From RFSX01 sp964591455 (GTDB lineage Bacteria > Bacteroidota > Bacteroidia > Chitinophagales > Saprospiraceae): a DNA stretch of 64,000 nucleotides. The stretch covers positions 4,423 to 68,422 of the forward strand of contig CAZQDZ010000024.1 of the NCBI GenBank assembly GCA_964591455.1, written 5' to 3'. Both the position numbers and the translations under genes were made by a program. Positions 16,364 through 25,980 of this stretch are shown here, piece after piece (the stretch's first letter is position 1; every line of letters begins with the position of its first letter). The notes beneath the pieces were generated by a model. The model saw only the letters and a program-made list of their open reading frames with translations. It had not been told where the DNA came from and did no database searches.

Positions 16364-17098
16364 ATGATTAATAATGAAGACATAAAGAAATATGTAGAGG
16401 CTAATATTGGCACATTTCACAGAAAACGGATTGAAAGTCTCAATAAACTAAAACTTGACAAAATTCTTAAACGAAAAAACCCTTATCTATTTAAGGCTAA
16501 GTATGTTCAAACTGCATCTGAGATTGTTACAGGAATTGTTGATGCTCATATATCATCAAGTGAAGAAGGAATCTTCGGCGATTGGCTAGAAGGATTAGCA
16601 ATCTTCATTAATTCACACACATTCAAAGGATGGAAATCAGGAATTGAAGGAATGGATTTAGAATTTGATAAAGATAAAATTAGATATATTGTTTCAATTA
16701 AGTCTGGACTTTATTGGGGAAACAGTACGCAACACAAGAAGCTTAAAGATTATTTCAAAATAGCAAAAAAGGCATTAAGAACTAGTAACTCAGGAATAAT
16801 AGTGCAGCCTGTTTTAGGTATTTGCTATGGTAGAAATAAGAATATTGACCAAGGTGATTATGACCGATATTGCGGTCAAGACTTTTGGGAGTTCATATCG
16901 GACAAAAAAGAATTATACAAAGAAATAATTGAACCTCTAGGATATAAGGCTAAACTGAAAACTGAAGAGTATGATGAGGAGTATGCTAAAAAGACAAATC
17001 TCTTCGTAAAAGAATTTTCAGAAAAATACTGCAATAGAGATGGTAGTATAAACTGGCCCAAGATTGTTGAAATGAACTCCAAATCATTTAAAGAGTGA
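16364..17098 (+). CDS. PmeII-family type II restriction endonuclease
   Basis: 244 residues, soluble. The conserved core matches what I recall of PmeII-type nucleases: NPYLFKAKYVQTASEIV, DAHISSSEEGIFGDWLEGLAIFI, GMDLEF, then YIVSIKSGLYWGNSTQHKKL and KALRTSN. D98 and SIK at 111-113 give a PD-(D/E)xK-like metal site (D...SxK). It is divergent from the m5C methyltransferase, which fixes it as the restriction partner. The recognition sequence cannot be read from the protein. No control protein gene is present; the 55-base shared promoter region may co-ordinate the two. Confidence 0.88.
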   Translation: MINNEDIKKYVEANIGTFHRKRIESLNKLKLDKILKRKNPYLFKAKYVQTASEIVTGIVDAHISSSEEGIFGDWLEGLAIFINSHTFKGWKSGIEGMDLEFDKDKIRYIVSIKSGLYWGNSTQHKKLKDYFKIAKKALRTSNSGIIVQPVLGICYGRNKNIDQGDYDRYCGQDFWEFISDKKELYKEIIEPLGYKAKLKTEEYDEEYAKKTNLFVKEFSEKYCNRDGSINWPKIVEMNSKSFKE

Positions 17099-17184
17099 CC
17101 ACCTTTAACAATTTTTGATTACGAATTTTTCCTTCATCACGCCATCCAATTTAACTACTAAGTAAAACATAACTAACCATCGCT

Positions 17185-17928
17185 ATGAAAATTTTAAAAT
17201 ACCTTTTGTTTCTTCTCCTAGCTTTGGTTGTAATAGGGTTTGTAGCCATCAAGGTGATGAGTGATCCACTGCCTGAAGGACAATCTGGCAGTGAAGCAGA
17301 TCGGTGGGCTAATCAGATTCAGCAAGCACTTAATAGACCAGCCTTTGATACTTTAGGATATTTGGAGTGGGAATTTTTCAGAGCTGGTCAGAAATATCTT
17401 TGGGATAAAAAAAGAGATTTGGCAGTCATCGAATGGGGTGAGAATAAAGCTATCATGAATCTTAAGACACAAGAAGCCATTATCACGACAAATGGTGAAG
17501 TCCAATCAGGAGATAAGGCTGAATCACTAAAAGCAAAAGCTTGGTCTAATTGGTGTAACGATTCTTTTTGGATGATAGCACCATTTAAAATGAATGACCC
17601 AGGTACGAGTAGAGCTATAACAGAAACAGAAGATGGGAAGAAGGGATTAAGGATAACGTATGAATCTGGTGGGGTTACGCCGGGGGATAGTTATTTATGG
17701 CTGATGGATGATAAGAATATACCTACTGGTTATCATATGTGGACCAGTATAATTCCAGTGCAAGGTATGTATGCTGGATGGAGTGGATGGGAATCTCATA
17801 AAGGCATATTGTTGTCTACGACACATGAGTTGCTAGGAAAAGAAGTGAAAATGAAAGGTGTCAAAGCAGGACAAACATTATCGCAGATGGGGTATAACAC
17901 GGATCCATTTGCACCACTATTCCAATAA
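17185..17928 (+). CDS. Membrane-anchored protein of unknown function, conserved in Bacteroidota
   Basis: 247 residues. Residues 1-25 are a hydrophobic anchor or uncleaved signal; the rest is extracytoplasmic and soluble. Recognisable patterns (FDTLGYLEWEFFRAGQKYLW; WCNDSFWMIAPFKMNDPGTSR; YESGGVTPGDSYLWL) match a family I have seen in Bacteroidota without an assigned function. The ligand or substrate is unknown. It ends 8 bases before the exonuclease III gene, so the two may be co-transcribed, but there is no obvious functional link. Confidence 0.6.
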   Translation: MKILKYLLFLLLALVVIGFVAIKVMSDPLPEGQSGSEADRWANQIQQALNRPAFDTLGYLEWEFFRAGQKYLWDKKRDLAVIEWGENKAIMNLKTQEAIITTNGEVQSGDKAESLKAKAWSNWCNDSFWMIAPFKMNDPGTSRAITETEDGKKGLRITYESGGVTPGDSYLWLMDDKNIPTGYHMWTSIIPVQGMYAGWSGWESHKGILLSTTHELLGKEVKMKGVKAGQTLSQMGYNTDPFAPLFQ

Positions 17929-17936
17929 AGAAATCT

Positions 17937-18701
17937 ATGAAAATTATTAGCTATAATCTTAACGGCATAAGAGCTGCGCTGAAGAAGGATTTGATAGACT
18001 GGGTAAAAAAAGAAAACCCAGATATATTCTGTGTACAAGAGACCAAGTCTCAGGAAGAACAAGTGCCTCCAGAAATTTTCGGAGATCTAGGATATCATGC
18101 CTACTGGCACAGTGCAGAAAAGAAGGGTTATTCTGGCGTCTTGACATATACTAAGGAAAAGGCAAAAAAGGTAGTCGTCGGGATGGGAATGGAGAAGTAT
18201 GATATAGAAGGACGCGTATTGCGTACGGATTTTGATGACTTCACTTTGGTTAATCTTTACTTACCCTCAAGCACAAGCGGCGCTGAAAGACATGATTATA
18301 AGATGGAATTTCTCTCAGACTTTGATTCCTGGACTAAAACGCTTCTCAAGAAACAAAAGAAGGTCATCATCCTTGGTGATTACAATATCGTGAGATTGGA
18401 TATAGATATCCATAATCCTACACGGAAGGATAAGCCACCAGGCTTCAGACCCGAAGAACGAGCTTGGCTGCAAAAATGGTTTGACAAGGATTTTACTGAT
18501 GCCTATAGACATTTACATCCAGATAAGGAAGATGAGTATAGTTGGTGGAGTTATAGGTCAGGAGCTAGAAAGAATAATAAGGGATGGCGTATAGATTATA
18601 TTTCCGTCACACCTAATCTAGCGGAGCGGATTAAATCTGTAAGGCATGGACATGAAGTCACTCATTCTGACCATGTGGCTGTGGTGATGGAATTAGGGTA
18701 G
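17937..18701 (+). CDS. xth: Exodeoxyribonuclease III (AP endonuclease, EEP fold)
   Basis: 254 residues. Class II AP endonuclease/3'-5' exonuclease of base-excision repair, cytosolic. The motifs are complete: ISYNLNGIR, CVQETKSQ (metal-binding E), VNLYLPSS, ILGDYNIV (usually GDFN), GWRIDYISVTP and the catalytic THSDHVAV. The length is typical. It starts 8 bases after the preceding stop, so it probably shares that transcript. Confidence 0.95.
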   Translation: MKIISYNLNGIRAALKKDLIDWVKKENPDIFCVQETKSQEEQVPPEIFGDLGYHAYWHSAEKKGYSGVLTYTKEKAKKVVVGMGMEKYDIEGRVLRTDFDDFTLVNLYLPSSTSGAERHDYKMEFLSDFDSWTKTLLKKQKKVIILGDYNIVRLDIDIHNPTRKDKPPGFRPEERAWLQKWFDKDFTDAYRHLHPDKEDEYSWWSYRSGARKNNKGWRIDYISVTPNLAERIKSVRHGHEVTHSDHVAVVMELG

Positions 18702-18732
18702 ATAGGTGAAGTTGTCTTAAAATTAAAACTGA

Positions 18733-19158
18733 ATGAAATATAAATACCAAGCAGACTTGGATGCAACTCCAGAAACTTGTCCTCCAGATAATTTCGTAAA
18801 CAAAGATATCGAAGCATTTAGATGGGTCTTTGATGAGCTAGAAAACATTGAGAATTTTAAACCACTAGCTAAAAAAAATCCTGCAAGAGTTCTATCAATG
18901 GACGATAAATCGAAGTGTATAGCATATTCCCTCTCTATGTTTAATTCCCAGGAAGCGGCTAAGTCAAGATTTGAATTTTTACATAAAACCATGAAGGACA
19001 AAGCATACAAACTCTTAGGGACCAAGATTGCAAAAGGGAACATAGAAAAGAATCATGGCGTTAATAGTAATAGTGGTAAAAATGGACATTTCAGCCATTT
19101 TCAATACCAATCGGTTGATTTTACCACTATTTTTAAGGTAGTAGAGATCCTTAAATGA
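18733..19158 (+). CDS. Unknown small protein, first gene of a coupled pair
   Basis: 141 residues, soluble, no signal or membrane segment. I do not recognise it. Its C-terminus (NHGVNSNSGKNGHFSHFQYQS) is rich in G, N, S and H, and its middle is helical (NSQEAAKSRFEFLHKTM). Its last 4 bases (ATGA) overlap the start of the next gene, so the two are translationally coupled and probably act together. It lies 1.6 kb from a restriction-modification pair, in an accessory-looking stretch. Confidence 0.6.
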   Translation: MKYKYQADLDATPETCPPDNFVNKDIEAFRWVFDELENIENFKPLAKKNPARVLSMDDKSKCIAYSLSMFNSQEAAKSRFEFLHKTMKDKAYKLLGTKIAKGNIEKNHGVNSNSGKNGHFSHFQYQSVDFTTIFKVVEILK

Positions 19159-20027
19159 TAGAATATCAGCATATCGAACTTAAAACCTTAGACTTCAAGC
19201 CGAAGAAGATTGGGGATTTACTGTATTCTGAAGGCCCAATTCTATCACATTTCATAGGAGATGATGGCAAACAGTACCTATTCACGTGGGTTGACAATAA
19301 TGATATATTAAATAGATGGCTGATATTTGAAGTGACAAATTTCGAATTTTATCTTTTTTTCAAAGGATCACTTAGTCTAAAAGATATAATCTTAAATAAG
19401 GATTTTGTTTACACCCTAGACCTCGATGCTAATCTAGAATCTAGTAGAGTCCAAATTGTCGACAAAAAAAATATACCAATTGAATATCTCCCTTCGAAAG
19501 ATTCATTCTTCGACGAAGACAATTATGAACCATATTCTCTTAAATTAAGAGAAGAAGTAGAGCATGAAATAAGGTTCAATCATTTGATAAAGAATTCCCT
19601 TGCCAAATCCTTTTCTAATTCAACTCTCATCAAACCTCTTATTAAAAATATAGATATTCCATCATTTATTTTATTTGGGCATATTCAATATTTAAATACA
19701 ATTCTAATAACAGCGCTTATTGATTCTGCTCTCAACTATGAACTTACCCGTGAAAAGCGATTTGAGGATATTGGCTTTTCTATAATTGATAGTTATAGGA
19801 CTAATGAAATGTCTAATATGTTTATGAGGCAAAAATTTCCGATTGATAAATTGCAATTTGACTTTTATCAATTTTTGAAGTTGTATGACCATAAAGAGAA
19901 CTATAGAAAAAACAAATACCTCCATCTTACTATACTATTGAGAAGCTACTATCAAAGTTTATCTCGCAAAAGGGAGTTGAATTGGATAGATGAGCTAGAA
20001 CAACAGATCGTCAAAGAACTAGGCTAA
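19155..20027 (+). CDS. DUF6575-like protein, second gene of a coupled pair
   Basis: 290 residues, soluble. The N-terminal ~90 residues (KKIGDLLYSEGPILSHFIGDD, YLFTWVDNNDILNRWLIFEV, LSLKDIIL) resemble DUF6575, a family of unknown function that often has one small partner gene. The C-terminal half is helical. It overlaps the 18733 gene by 4 bases. Toxin-antitoxin, defence or a small two-protein complex are all possible; there is no catalytic signature. The family assignment is from memory and uncertain. Confidence 0.6.
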   Translation: MIEYQHIELKTLDFKPKKIGDLLYSEGPILSHFIGDDGKQYLFTWVDNNDILNRWLIFEVTNFEFYLFFKGSLSLKDIILNKDFVYTLDLDANLESSRVQIVDKKNIPIEYLPSKDSFFDEDNYEPYSLKLREEVEHEIRFNHLIKNSLAKSFSNSTLIKPLIKNIDIPSFILFGHIQYLNTILITALIDSALNYELTREKRFEDIGFSIIDSYRTNEMSNMFMRQKFPIDKLQFDFYQFLKLYDHKENYRKNKYLHLTILLRSYYQSLSRKRELNWIDELEQQIVKELG

Positions 20028-20266
20028 AAGCTCTCTTTTAGATAAATGATATCTCTCCATAGCTAATTTGTCACTACAATGGATATAATTTTCCAATTAC
20101 ATATTACATAGTAATTTCATTCCCACCCTACGTATTAAAACTAATCATAATAGGACAATTACCATTATAATTTAGAAATCTCTGTTTTTTGCTGTACACT
20201 GCTAGGTAGGGACAAATTACGCATCAATTTGTAACTAAAATCACCCTATTTTTCCTTTTTCAGTAC

Positions 20267-20274
20267 TACGTTTG
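20267..20274 (+). promoter_or_regulatory. Putative -7 box of the sulfur-oxidation gene set
   Basis: TACGTTTG is an exact TAnnTTTG match, 22 bases upstream of the TonB receptor ATG. I see no TTG at the ideal -33 distance. Confidence 0.45.
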
Positions 20275-20296
20275 TATCCAATAGGCTTTGTAAGTA

Positions 20297-22546
20297 ATGA
20301 TAAAATTAGAAAGCAGGAATATGAGGATGAGCGGTTTAGGTTTGGTATTTATCCTACTATGTGGTGTCACCCAGATGCATGCACAGTCATTCACTGGTCA
20401 GTTAATGGACATGCGGGGAGAACCAGTATCTTATGCCCTGATTCATGCCATTGGTTCAGGAAGCCACACCCATAGCAATGACCAAGGAAGATTTACACTT
20501 GAGAATATAGAAGTAGGGGACACTTTATCAATCTCGCATCTAACCTATTCTGCGTCTAATCATATCGTCAGCCAATTAGATAAATTGGTAAAGATTAAAA
20601 TGAAGGCATCTGAAATATCTCTCGAGGCCATCACAATATCTAATGAAAAGACTTCTTCAGATATCTTATCTGGATTAGATATAGAGCTAAAGCCAGTTTC
20701 CTCTGCACAAGAAATCCTCACTAAGGTGCCCGGCCTCTTTATTGGCCAACATGCAGGGGGCGGTAAGGCAGAGCAGATATTTCTAAGAGGATTCGATATT
20801 GACCATGGCACAGATATCACAATAACAGCTAATGGTATTCCAGTCAATATGGTTTCTCATGCTCACGGGCAAGGATATGCTGACTTACACTTTTTGATTC
20901 CTGAGACAATAGAGAAGATTGATTTTGGACTGGGTCCGTACCATGCAAATAAAGGAAATTTCAATACGGCTGGCTATGTAGATTTTAAAACAAAGAGACG
21001 GGTGTCAAATAATCTTATCAAAGTAGAAGCAGGACAATTCAATACACAAAGATTATTATCCATACTAAAACTTGTAGATAACGAAAAGCAGGGCGCCTAT
21101 CTGGCAGGAGAGTATTTGATATCCGATGGTCCATTCGAAAGCCCACAGAATTTTAGTAGACTAAATCTACACGGGAGTTGGGAAACTGAATTGACTGAGA
21201 CTTCTTCTCTAGGATTATCTGCCTCTCATTTTACCAGTACCTGGGACGCCTCTGGTCAGATACCACAAAGATCAGTAGATGTAGGAAGCATCACTAGATT
21301 TGGTGCGATAGACGATACAGAAGGCGGCACGACTTCTAGATCCAATTTCATATTAGATTATAAAAATCTCTTGTCCTCAAATTCAGTAATTAAATCTAAG
21401 CTTTACTACTCTAATTATAATTTTGATCTTTTCTCAAATTTTACGTTCTTCTTGGAAGACCCAGAGAATGGAGACCAAATCCGTCAACAAGAAAATCGAA
21501 ACCTGTTTGGATTTATCACTGATTATCAAAGGAGTATTCCTGGGGAAAAAGTTAATACTGATTTGCACTTAGGTGTCAACCTGAGGGCAGATGATAGCAA
21601 CAATAATATATTGGCACGTACGCTTAATAGGACAACTATTCTCAATAGAATCCAGTATGGTGATGTGGCAGAATACAACCTATCAGGATATGTCGATGTC
21701 GGTTTTGATTTTGGGCGATTATTGGTCAGGCCAGGATTGAGGATAGATGCATTTCAGTTTGCCTATCTGGATAAATTATCACAACGATTTGATAGAGTCT
21801 CTGCGTCTAGGTCTATCATTAGTCCTAAACTAAATCTATATTATAACACCACATCGAGCCTTCAGTTCTATGCCAAAGCGGGCAGGGGTTTTCACAGCAA
21901 TGACTCTAGGGTATTTCTCACAGACCCAGAACGGAATAGAATACCTGCAGCTGTTGGCGTTGACTTAGGTGCCGTATGGAAGCCATTCACAAGTCTATTT
22001 CTTAATGTAGCTGTTTGGAATCTATTTCTGGAGCAGGAATTTGTCTATGTAGGGGATGCAGGAATCGTAGAACCTAGTGGCGAGACATTGAGAAGAGGCA
22101 TTGACTTTTCACTCCGCTACCAACCTCTCGAATGGCTCTTTTTCAATACAGATATAAATTACACGCTAGCGAGAGCTATAGAGGAGAAAGAGGGCAATGA
22201 CTTTATACCGTTGGCGCCAGACTTCACCATCAAGAGTGGTCTTACGGTAAAGCATCCTTCTGGGCTTAATGGTGTATTAGATGTCAGACATCTTGGTGAC
22301 AGAGCGGCCAATGAGGATAATAGTATAATAGCGCCAGGGTATACCGTTGTAGATTTAAATATGAACTATAGTTTTATTAATCTGACCGTAGGATTCCAAA
22401 TTCAGAACTTGCTTAATACTGAATGGAATGAAACTCAGTTCGCTACAGAATCTAGATTATTGAGTGAGACAGAAAGTATCGAAGAAATTCACTTTACACC
22501 TGGGGTGCCCTTCTTCTTTAAAGGAATCGTAAGTTATCGATTCTAA
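20297..22546 (+). CDS. TonB-dependent outer-membrane receptor
   Basis: 749 residues. Signal peptide (after M9/M11: GLGLVFILLCGVTQMHAQ), carboxypeptidase-like regulatory domain (FTGQLMDMRGEPVSYALIHAIG), plug (EILTKVPGLFIGQHAGGGKAEQIFLRGFDIDHGTD etc.) and barrel (ending in FFFKGIVSYRF). The histidine- and glycine-rich loops (MVSHAHGQGYADLHF) are typical of one receptor subgroup. It is the first gene of a rightward set with a rhodanese, a hydroxylase-like protein, a molybdoenzyme and a cytochrome c. The 102-base gap to the next gene leaves room for a separate promoter. Substrate unknown; a sulfur-containing or metal compound would suit the set, as inference. Confidence 0.88.
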   Translation: MIKLESRNMRMSGLGLVFILLCGVTQMHAQSFTGQLMDMRGEPVSYALIHAIGSGSHTHSNDQGRFTLENIEVGDTLSISHLTYSASNHIVSQLDKLVKIKMKASEISLEAITISNEKTSSDILSGLDIELKPVSSAQEILTKVPGLFIGQHAGGGKAEQIFLRGFDIDHGTDITITANGIPVNMVSHAHGQGYADLHFLIPETIEKIDFGLGPYHANKGNFNTAGYVDFKTKRRVSNNLIKVEAGQFNTQRLLSILKLVDNEKQGAYLAGEYLISDGPFESPQNFSRLNLHGSWETELTETSSLGLSASHFTSTWDASGQIPQRSVDVGSITRFGAIDDTEGGTTSRSNFILDYKNLLSSNSVIKSKLYYSNYNFDLFSNFTFFLEDPENGDQIRQQENRNLFGFITDYQRSIPGEKVNTDLHLGVNLRADDSNNNILARTLNRTTILNRIQYGDVAEYNLSGYVDVGFDFGRLLVRPGLRIDAFQFAYLDKLSQRFDRVSASRSIISPKLNLYYNTTSSLQFYAKAGRGFHSNDSRVFLTDPERNRIPAAVGVDLGAVWKPFTSLFLNVAVWNLFLEQEFVYVGDAGIVEPSGETLRRGIDFSLRYQPLEWLFFNTDINYTLARAIEEKEGNDFIPLAPDFTIKSGLTVKHPSGLNGVLDVRHLGDRAANEDNSIIAPGYTVVDLNMNYSFINLTVGFQIQNLLNTEWNETQFATESRLLSETESIEEIHFTPGVPFFFKGIVSYRF

Positions 22547-22648
22547 AAATGATTAAGTGTGACTAAGGTCACTTTATAATTATATGCCACCTTCTACCTT
22601 TATCCAATTTATTATATTCTATTTTTAAGGTAGTTATTCATATAAGGT

Positions 22649-23719
22649 TTGATCGCATCTTCAAATATATATTTTCTGTTAGTCCTATTGACCCTGATCT
22701 GTGGTGTTGCCTGCCAGAGCAGTTCAGAGACACCACCACCTGAACCTCTATCGGATAGTAAAGATGATATCAAAGCCTATAACTTAATTACAATAGATCA
22801 AGCTAAATTATTATTGCAATCTGCAGCTGACCACTATCTTCCAGTACAGATTTCTCCTCAGAAGACTTTTGGTGAAGACCACATCCCTAATGCCCAACAA
22901 ATATGGAGACCGGATTACACCAGAAAAGATACACTTAGAGGAATTGGTGGACTCATTCCTCAAAGAGCACAGTTGGAAGACTTGATACAGTCGTTAGGAT
23001 TTAATGAAGGAGACACCTTGTTACTCTATGATGCCAAAGCCAATGTAGATGCTTGTCGATTTGCATGGACGCTGAGCCTTTATGGATTTGAAACATATAA
23101 GTTGATTAATGGTGGATTAGAGTATTGGAAGCAGCGTGGTCAACAATTGACAAAGGAACCATCTCCTCTAAGGGTGAGAAGTGACTACACTTTGTCAAAT
23201 TTATTTCACCAAAACATGATGACTAGTAAAGCAGACATGCTAGCCGCAATGGACGATACCACGACGATTATTGTAGATACCAGAGAGCCATATGAGTATT
23301 ATGGACAGCCATTTATAAATAAAGGAAAACTTTTCGATTACAAAGATGGTGCATTCGACCGTGGCAGTATACCAAAGGCTATTCATAGCAATTGGTCATC
23401 ACTCGCAGACCTCAATGGTGACCATAGAATAAAGTCAGAACAAGACTTAAGGTATAATCTAACATCTAAGGGCATTACCCCAGACAAGAATATCTTACTA
23501 TATTGTCAGAGTGGATCTAGGACTTCACATAGTTATTATATATTAAAACATGTGTTGGGTTATCCCAATGTGAAAAACTACGATGGCTCTTGGATAGAAT
23601 GGACGTATTATAATCAAATGGATAAGTCTACACCTATACATTACCATTTAGACAACACAGAATTTATTGCATATAGAGATTCATTAGAAAACACAATCAG
23701 CGATAATGAAATACATTGA
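22649..23719 (+). CDS. Double-rhodanese sulfurtransferase lipoprotein
   Basis: 356 residues. TTG is the only sensible start: an in-frame TAA lies just upstream, and the lipobox GVAC follows a hydrophobic signal. Two rhodanese domains: the N-terminal one (about 45-155) lacks the catalytic cysteine (LLYDAKANVDACRFAW), and the C-terminal one (about 190-320) has CQSGSRTSH with C286. It should transfer sulfane sulfur, for example from thiosulfate, outside the inner membrane. This resembles the TST/SseA arrangement with an inactive first and an active second domain. It overlaps the next gene by 14 bases and belongs to the sulfite oxidase set. Confidence 0.88.
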   Translation: MIASSNIYFLLVLLTLICGVACQSSSETPPPEPLSDSKDDIKAYNLITIDQAKLLLQSAADHYLPVQISPQKTFGEDHIPNAQQIWRPDYTRKDTLRGIGGLIPQRAQLEDLIQSLGFNEGDTLLLYDAKANVDACRFAWTLSLYGFETYKLINGGLEYWKQRGQQLTKEPSPLRVRSDYTLSNLFHQNMMTSKADMLAAMDDTTTIIVDTREPYEYYGQPFINKGKLFDYKDGAFDRGSIPKAIHSNWSSLADLNGDHRIKSEQDLRYNLTSKGITPDKNILLYCQSGSRTSHSYYILKHVLGYPNVKNYDGSWIEWTYYNQMDKSTPIHYHLDNTEFIAYRDSLENTISDNEIH

Positions 23720-24776
23720 ATTATTCTTAGAGGGCTACAAAGGATATGCTGGATACTTATGGTATGAGATTACCCACCCGTCTTTCAAAAATTATTTTTA
23801 TTGGCTGATAGTTGTTTCACTTTTTTTCTTTGTCTTAGAAGTTGTTATTCCTTGGAGGAAAAAGCAAGCAGTCTTGAGAAAAGACTTTTGGCTAGATGGT
23901 TTTTATATGTTTTTCAATTTCTTTTTATTTTCTCTGATTATTTATAGCGCTGCATCTAATGTCGTCGTGAATCTATTCAATGATGGGATCAAAGCTATTA
24001 CTGATGGCTTCGATTTGCAAGCTTTGAATCCGATGAATAGCTGGCCTGTCTGGGCGATTCTACTTGTTGGGTTTATAGTGAGAGATTTTGTGCAGTGGTG
24101 GGTGCATCGGCTATTGCATCGATTTGATTGGTTGTGGCAATTTCATCAGGTACACCATTCCGTAGAGGAGATGGGTTTTGCAGCACACTTGCGCTATCAT
24201 TGGATGGAAAACGTGGTCTATCGTACACTGGAGTATATTCCTCTGGCTTTATTGGGTATAGGACTTCATGACTTTTTTATAATTCATATTTTCACCCTAG
24301 CCTGGGGACATTATAATCATTCAAATATTTCTGTCAATCACAGATTTACTGGTGCCCTTGTTTTTGGTTTAATTGGTATTATCCTAAGTCAAAATTTACT
24401 GGGCTTTTACTTTGTAGAAACTCCAACATTAATTACTTCATTATTGTGGATAGCAGGTGCAGCAGGTATAGGCTATTTACTTATAGGCCCAGTTATGAAA
24501 TATATTTTCAATAGCCCTGAGATGCATATTTGGCATCACTCTTATGAGCTGCCTGAAGAAAGACGATATGGAATTAATTTTGCCCTGACGCTTTCAGTAT
24601 GGGATTACCTATTTGGTACAGCCTACATTCCTCATAATGGTAAGGATATAAGATTAGGCTTTCCTGGTATAGAGCATTTTCCGGATTCTTTTCAGGAACA
24701 GATTGCATTAGGTGTACTAAATAAAGGATTTAAAGCTAGCGATTACGAAAGAACAGAGAATGAGCAAAAGACGTGA
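23706..24776 (+). CDS. Sterol desaturase/fatty acid hydroxylase family membrane protein
   Basis: 356 residues, at least four membrane helices. The eight-histidine di-iron signature is visible: HRLLH, HQVHH, the WGHYNHSN region and the C-terminal MHIWHH. The family hydroxylates or desaturates lipids (fatty acids, sterols, ceramides, carotenoids). It overlaps the rhodanese by 14 bases and the molybdoenzyme by 17, so it is part of the same operon. A direct part in sulfur oxidation is not obvious; it may modify a sulfur-containing lipid (sulfonolipids are known in Bacteroidota). That is speculation. Confidence 0.88.
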   Translation: MKYIELFLEGYKGYAGYLWYEITHPSFKNYFYWLIVVSLFFFVLEVVIPWRKKQAVLRKDFWLDGFYMFFNFFLFSLIIYSAASNVVVNLFNDGIKAITDGFDLQALNPMNSWPVWAILLVGFIVRDFVQWWVHRLLHRFDWLWQFHQVHHSVEEMGFAAHLRYHWMENVVYRTLEYIPLALLGIGLHDFFIIHIFTLAWGHYNHSNISVNHRFTGALVFGLIGIILSQNLLGFYFVETPTLITSLLWIAGAAGIGYLLIGPVMKYIFNSPEMHIWHHSYELPEERRYGINFALTLSVWDYLFGTAYIPHNGKDIRLGFPGIEHFPDSFQEQIALGVLNKGFKASDYERTENEQKT

Positions 24777-25980
24777 ATTTCTGAAACATTCTCTAGTCAC
24801 TGGAGCCGGCACCTTAGCTGGACTCAATATCGTTTATAAAAGATATCTACCCGATCAATTACAATTATTAGGCTTAGCGACTGTAATGGATAGTTTTCCT
24901 AAGAAGCACTCGGATATGATTGTGCTTAATGACCGACCTGTAAATATGGAGACCCCTGCGCATTTGCTAAATGATGTGCTAACACCTAATAATTTATTTT
25001 TTGTCAGGAACAACGGTTTACCGCCACAGAATATCGATGTAAATAATTGGACCTTGACTATAGGAGGGGAGAGTGCCAGGAGGAAAAAATCCTATTCGAT
25101 TCAAGAATTAAAAAGCAATTTTGACAATGTTAGTCTCACCATCACATTGGAATGTGGAGGCAATGGCAGAAAGGAATTTAACCCACCAGCAAAGGGTAAC
25201 CAGTGGGGTACTGGTGCAGTCGGTTGTGCCAAGTGGACTGGGGTTCGACTTAGTGATGTGCTTAATGATGTAGGTCTTAAGAATAATGCTGTCTATCTTG
25301 GGTACTATGGTGCGGACATACATTTGTCTGGTGCTGTGGATAAAGATTCCATTAGCCGTGGTGTGCCAATTGCTAAAGCACTGGATGAGAACAGTCTCAT
25401 CGCTTGGGCTATGAATGATAAGCAGATACCAATACTTAATGGTCATCCATTGCGATTAGTCTTCGGTGGCTATCCAGCCTCTTGCTCTGGCAAATGGCTA
25501 AAAAGCATTGTCATCCGAAATAAGGTGCATGATGGACAAAAGATGAATGGATCATCATACCGAGTGCCATGCAGTCCAGTAGCTCCTGGCACAAAAGTAG
25601 AGGATGATGATATGTGCATCATAGAAGAGATGCCTGTCAAGTCATTAATTACTTACCCAATGACGGGTGCGACAATTAAACAATCACAACAACTACCTAT
25701 CAAGGGGCAGGCTTGGACGTCAGCACAAAATATTTCTAAAGTATTTTACTCCATAGACTTCGGTCAAAGCTGGCAAGAATGTACGGTATCCACCTCAGCC
25801 AACAGATATGCTTGGCAACAATTCAGTGCAAAGGTGAGCTTTCCAGAAACTGGGTACTACGAAGTCTGGTCTAGAGCGGTAGATGCTGAGGGACAGACTC
25901 AACCCATCATCCTTCCCGGATGGAATCCTAAAGGTTATCTGAATAATGCTTGTCACCGCATAGCTGTCAAAGTTGTCTAG
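24760..25980 (+). CDS. Sulfite oxidase-like molybdopterin oxidoreductase
   Basis: 406 residues. A Tat-type start (SKRREFLKHSL, twin arginine) means export as a folded protein. The molybdopterin domain (about 60-260) has the cofactor-binding cysteine in LECGGNGR (C132), PILNGHPLRLVFGGYPA and CSGKWLKSI. A C-terminal Mo-co dimerisation domain (about 285-405) follows. The family oxidises sulfite to sulfate in the periplasm, passing electrons to cytochrome c. The cytochrome gene starts directly after the stop, which gives a SorAB-like pair. The rhodanese upstream could supply sulfite-forming sulfur chemistry. Other substrates (for example protein methionine sulfoxide in MsrP relatives) are less likely with this partner. 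Confidence 0.9.
   Translation: MSKRREFLKHSLVTGAGTLAGLNIVYKRYLPDQLQLLGLATVMDSFPKKHSDMIVLNDRPVNMETPAHLLNDVLTPNNLFFVRNNGLPPQNIDVNNWTLTIGGESARRKKSYSIQELKSNFDNVSLTITLECGGNGRKEFNPPAKGNQWGTGAVGCAKWTGVRLSDVLNDVGLKNNAVYLGYYGADIHLSGAVDKDSISRGVPIAKALDENSLIAWAMNDKQIPILNGHPLRLVFGGYPASCSGKWLKSIVIRNKVHDGQKMNGSSYRVPCSPVAPGTKVEDDDMCIIEEMPVKSLITYPMTGATIKQSQQLPIKGQAWTSAQNISKVFYSIDFGQSWQECTVSTSANRYAWQQFSAKVSFPETGYYEVWSRAVDAEGQTQPIILPGWNPKGYLNNACHRIAVKVV

Noticed and set aside
20272..20475. Frame overlapping the TonB receptor start
   Set aside because: It covers the receptor's signal peptide in another phase; the receptor frame is clearly the coding one.
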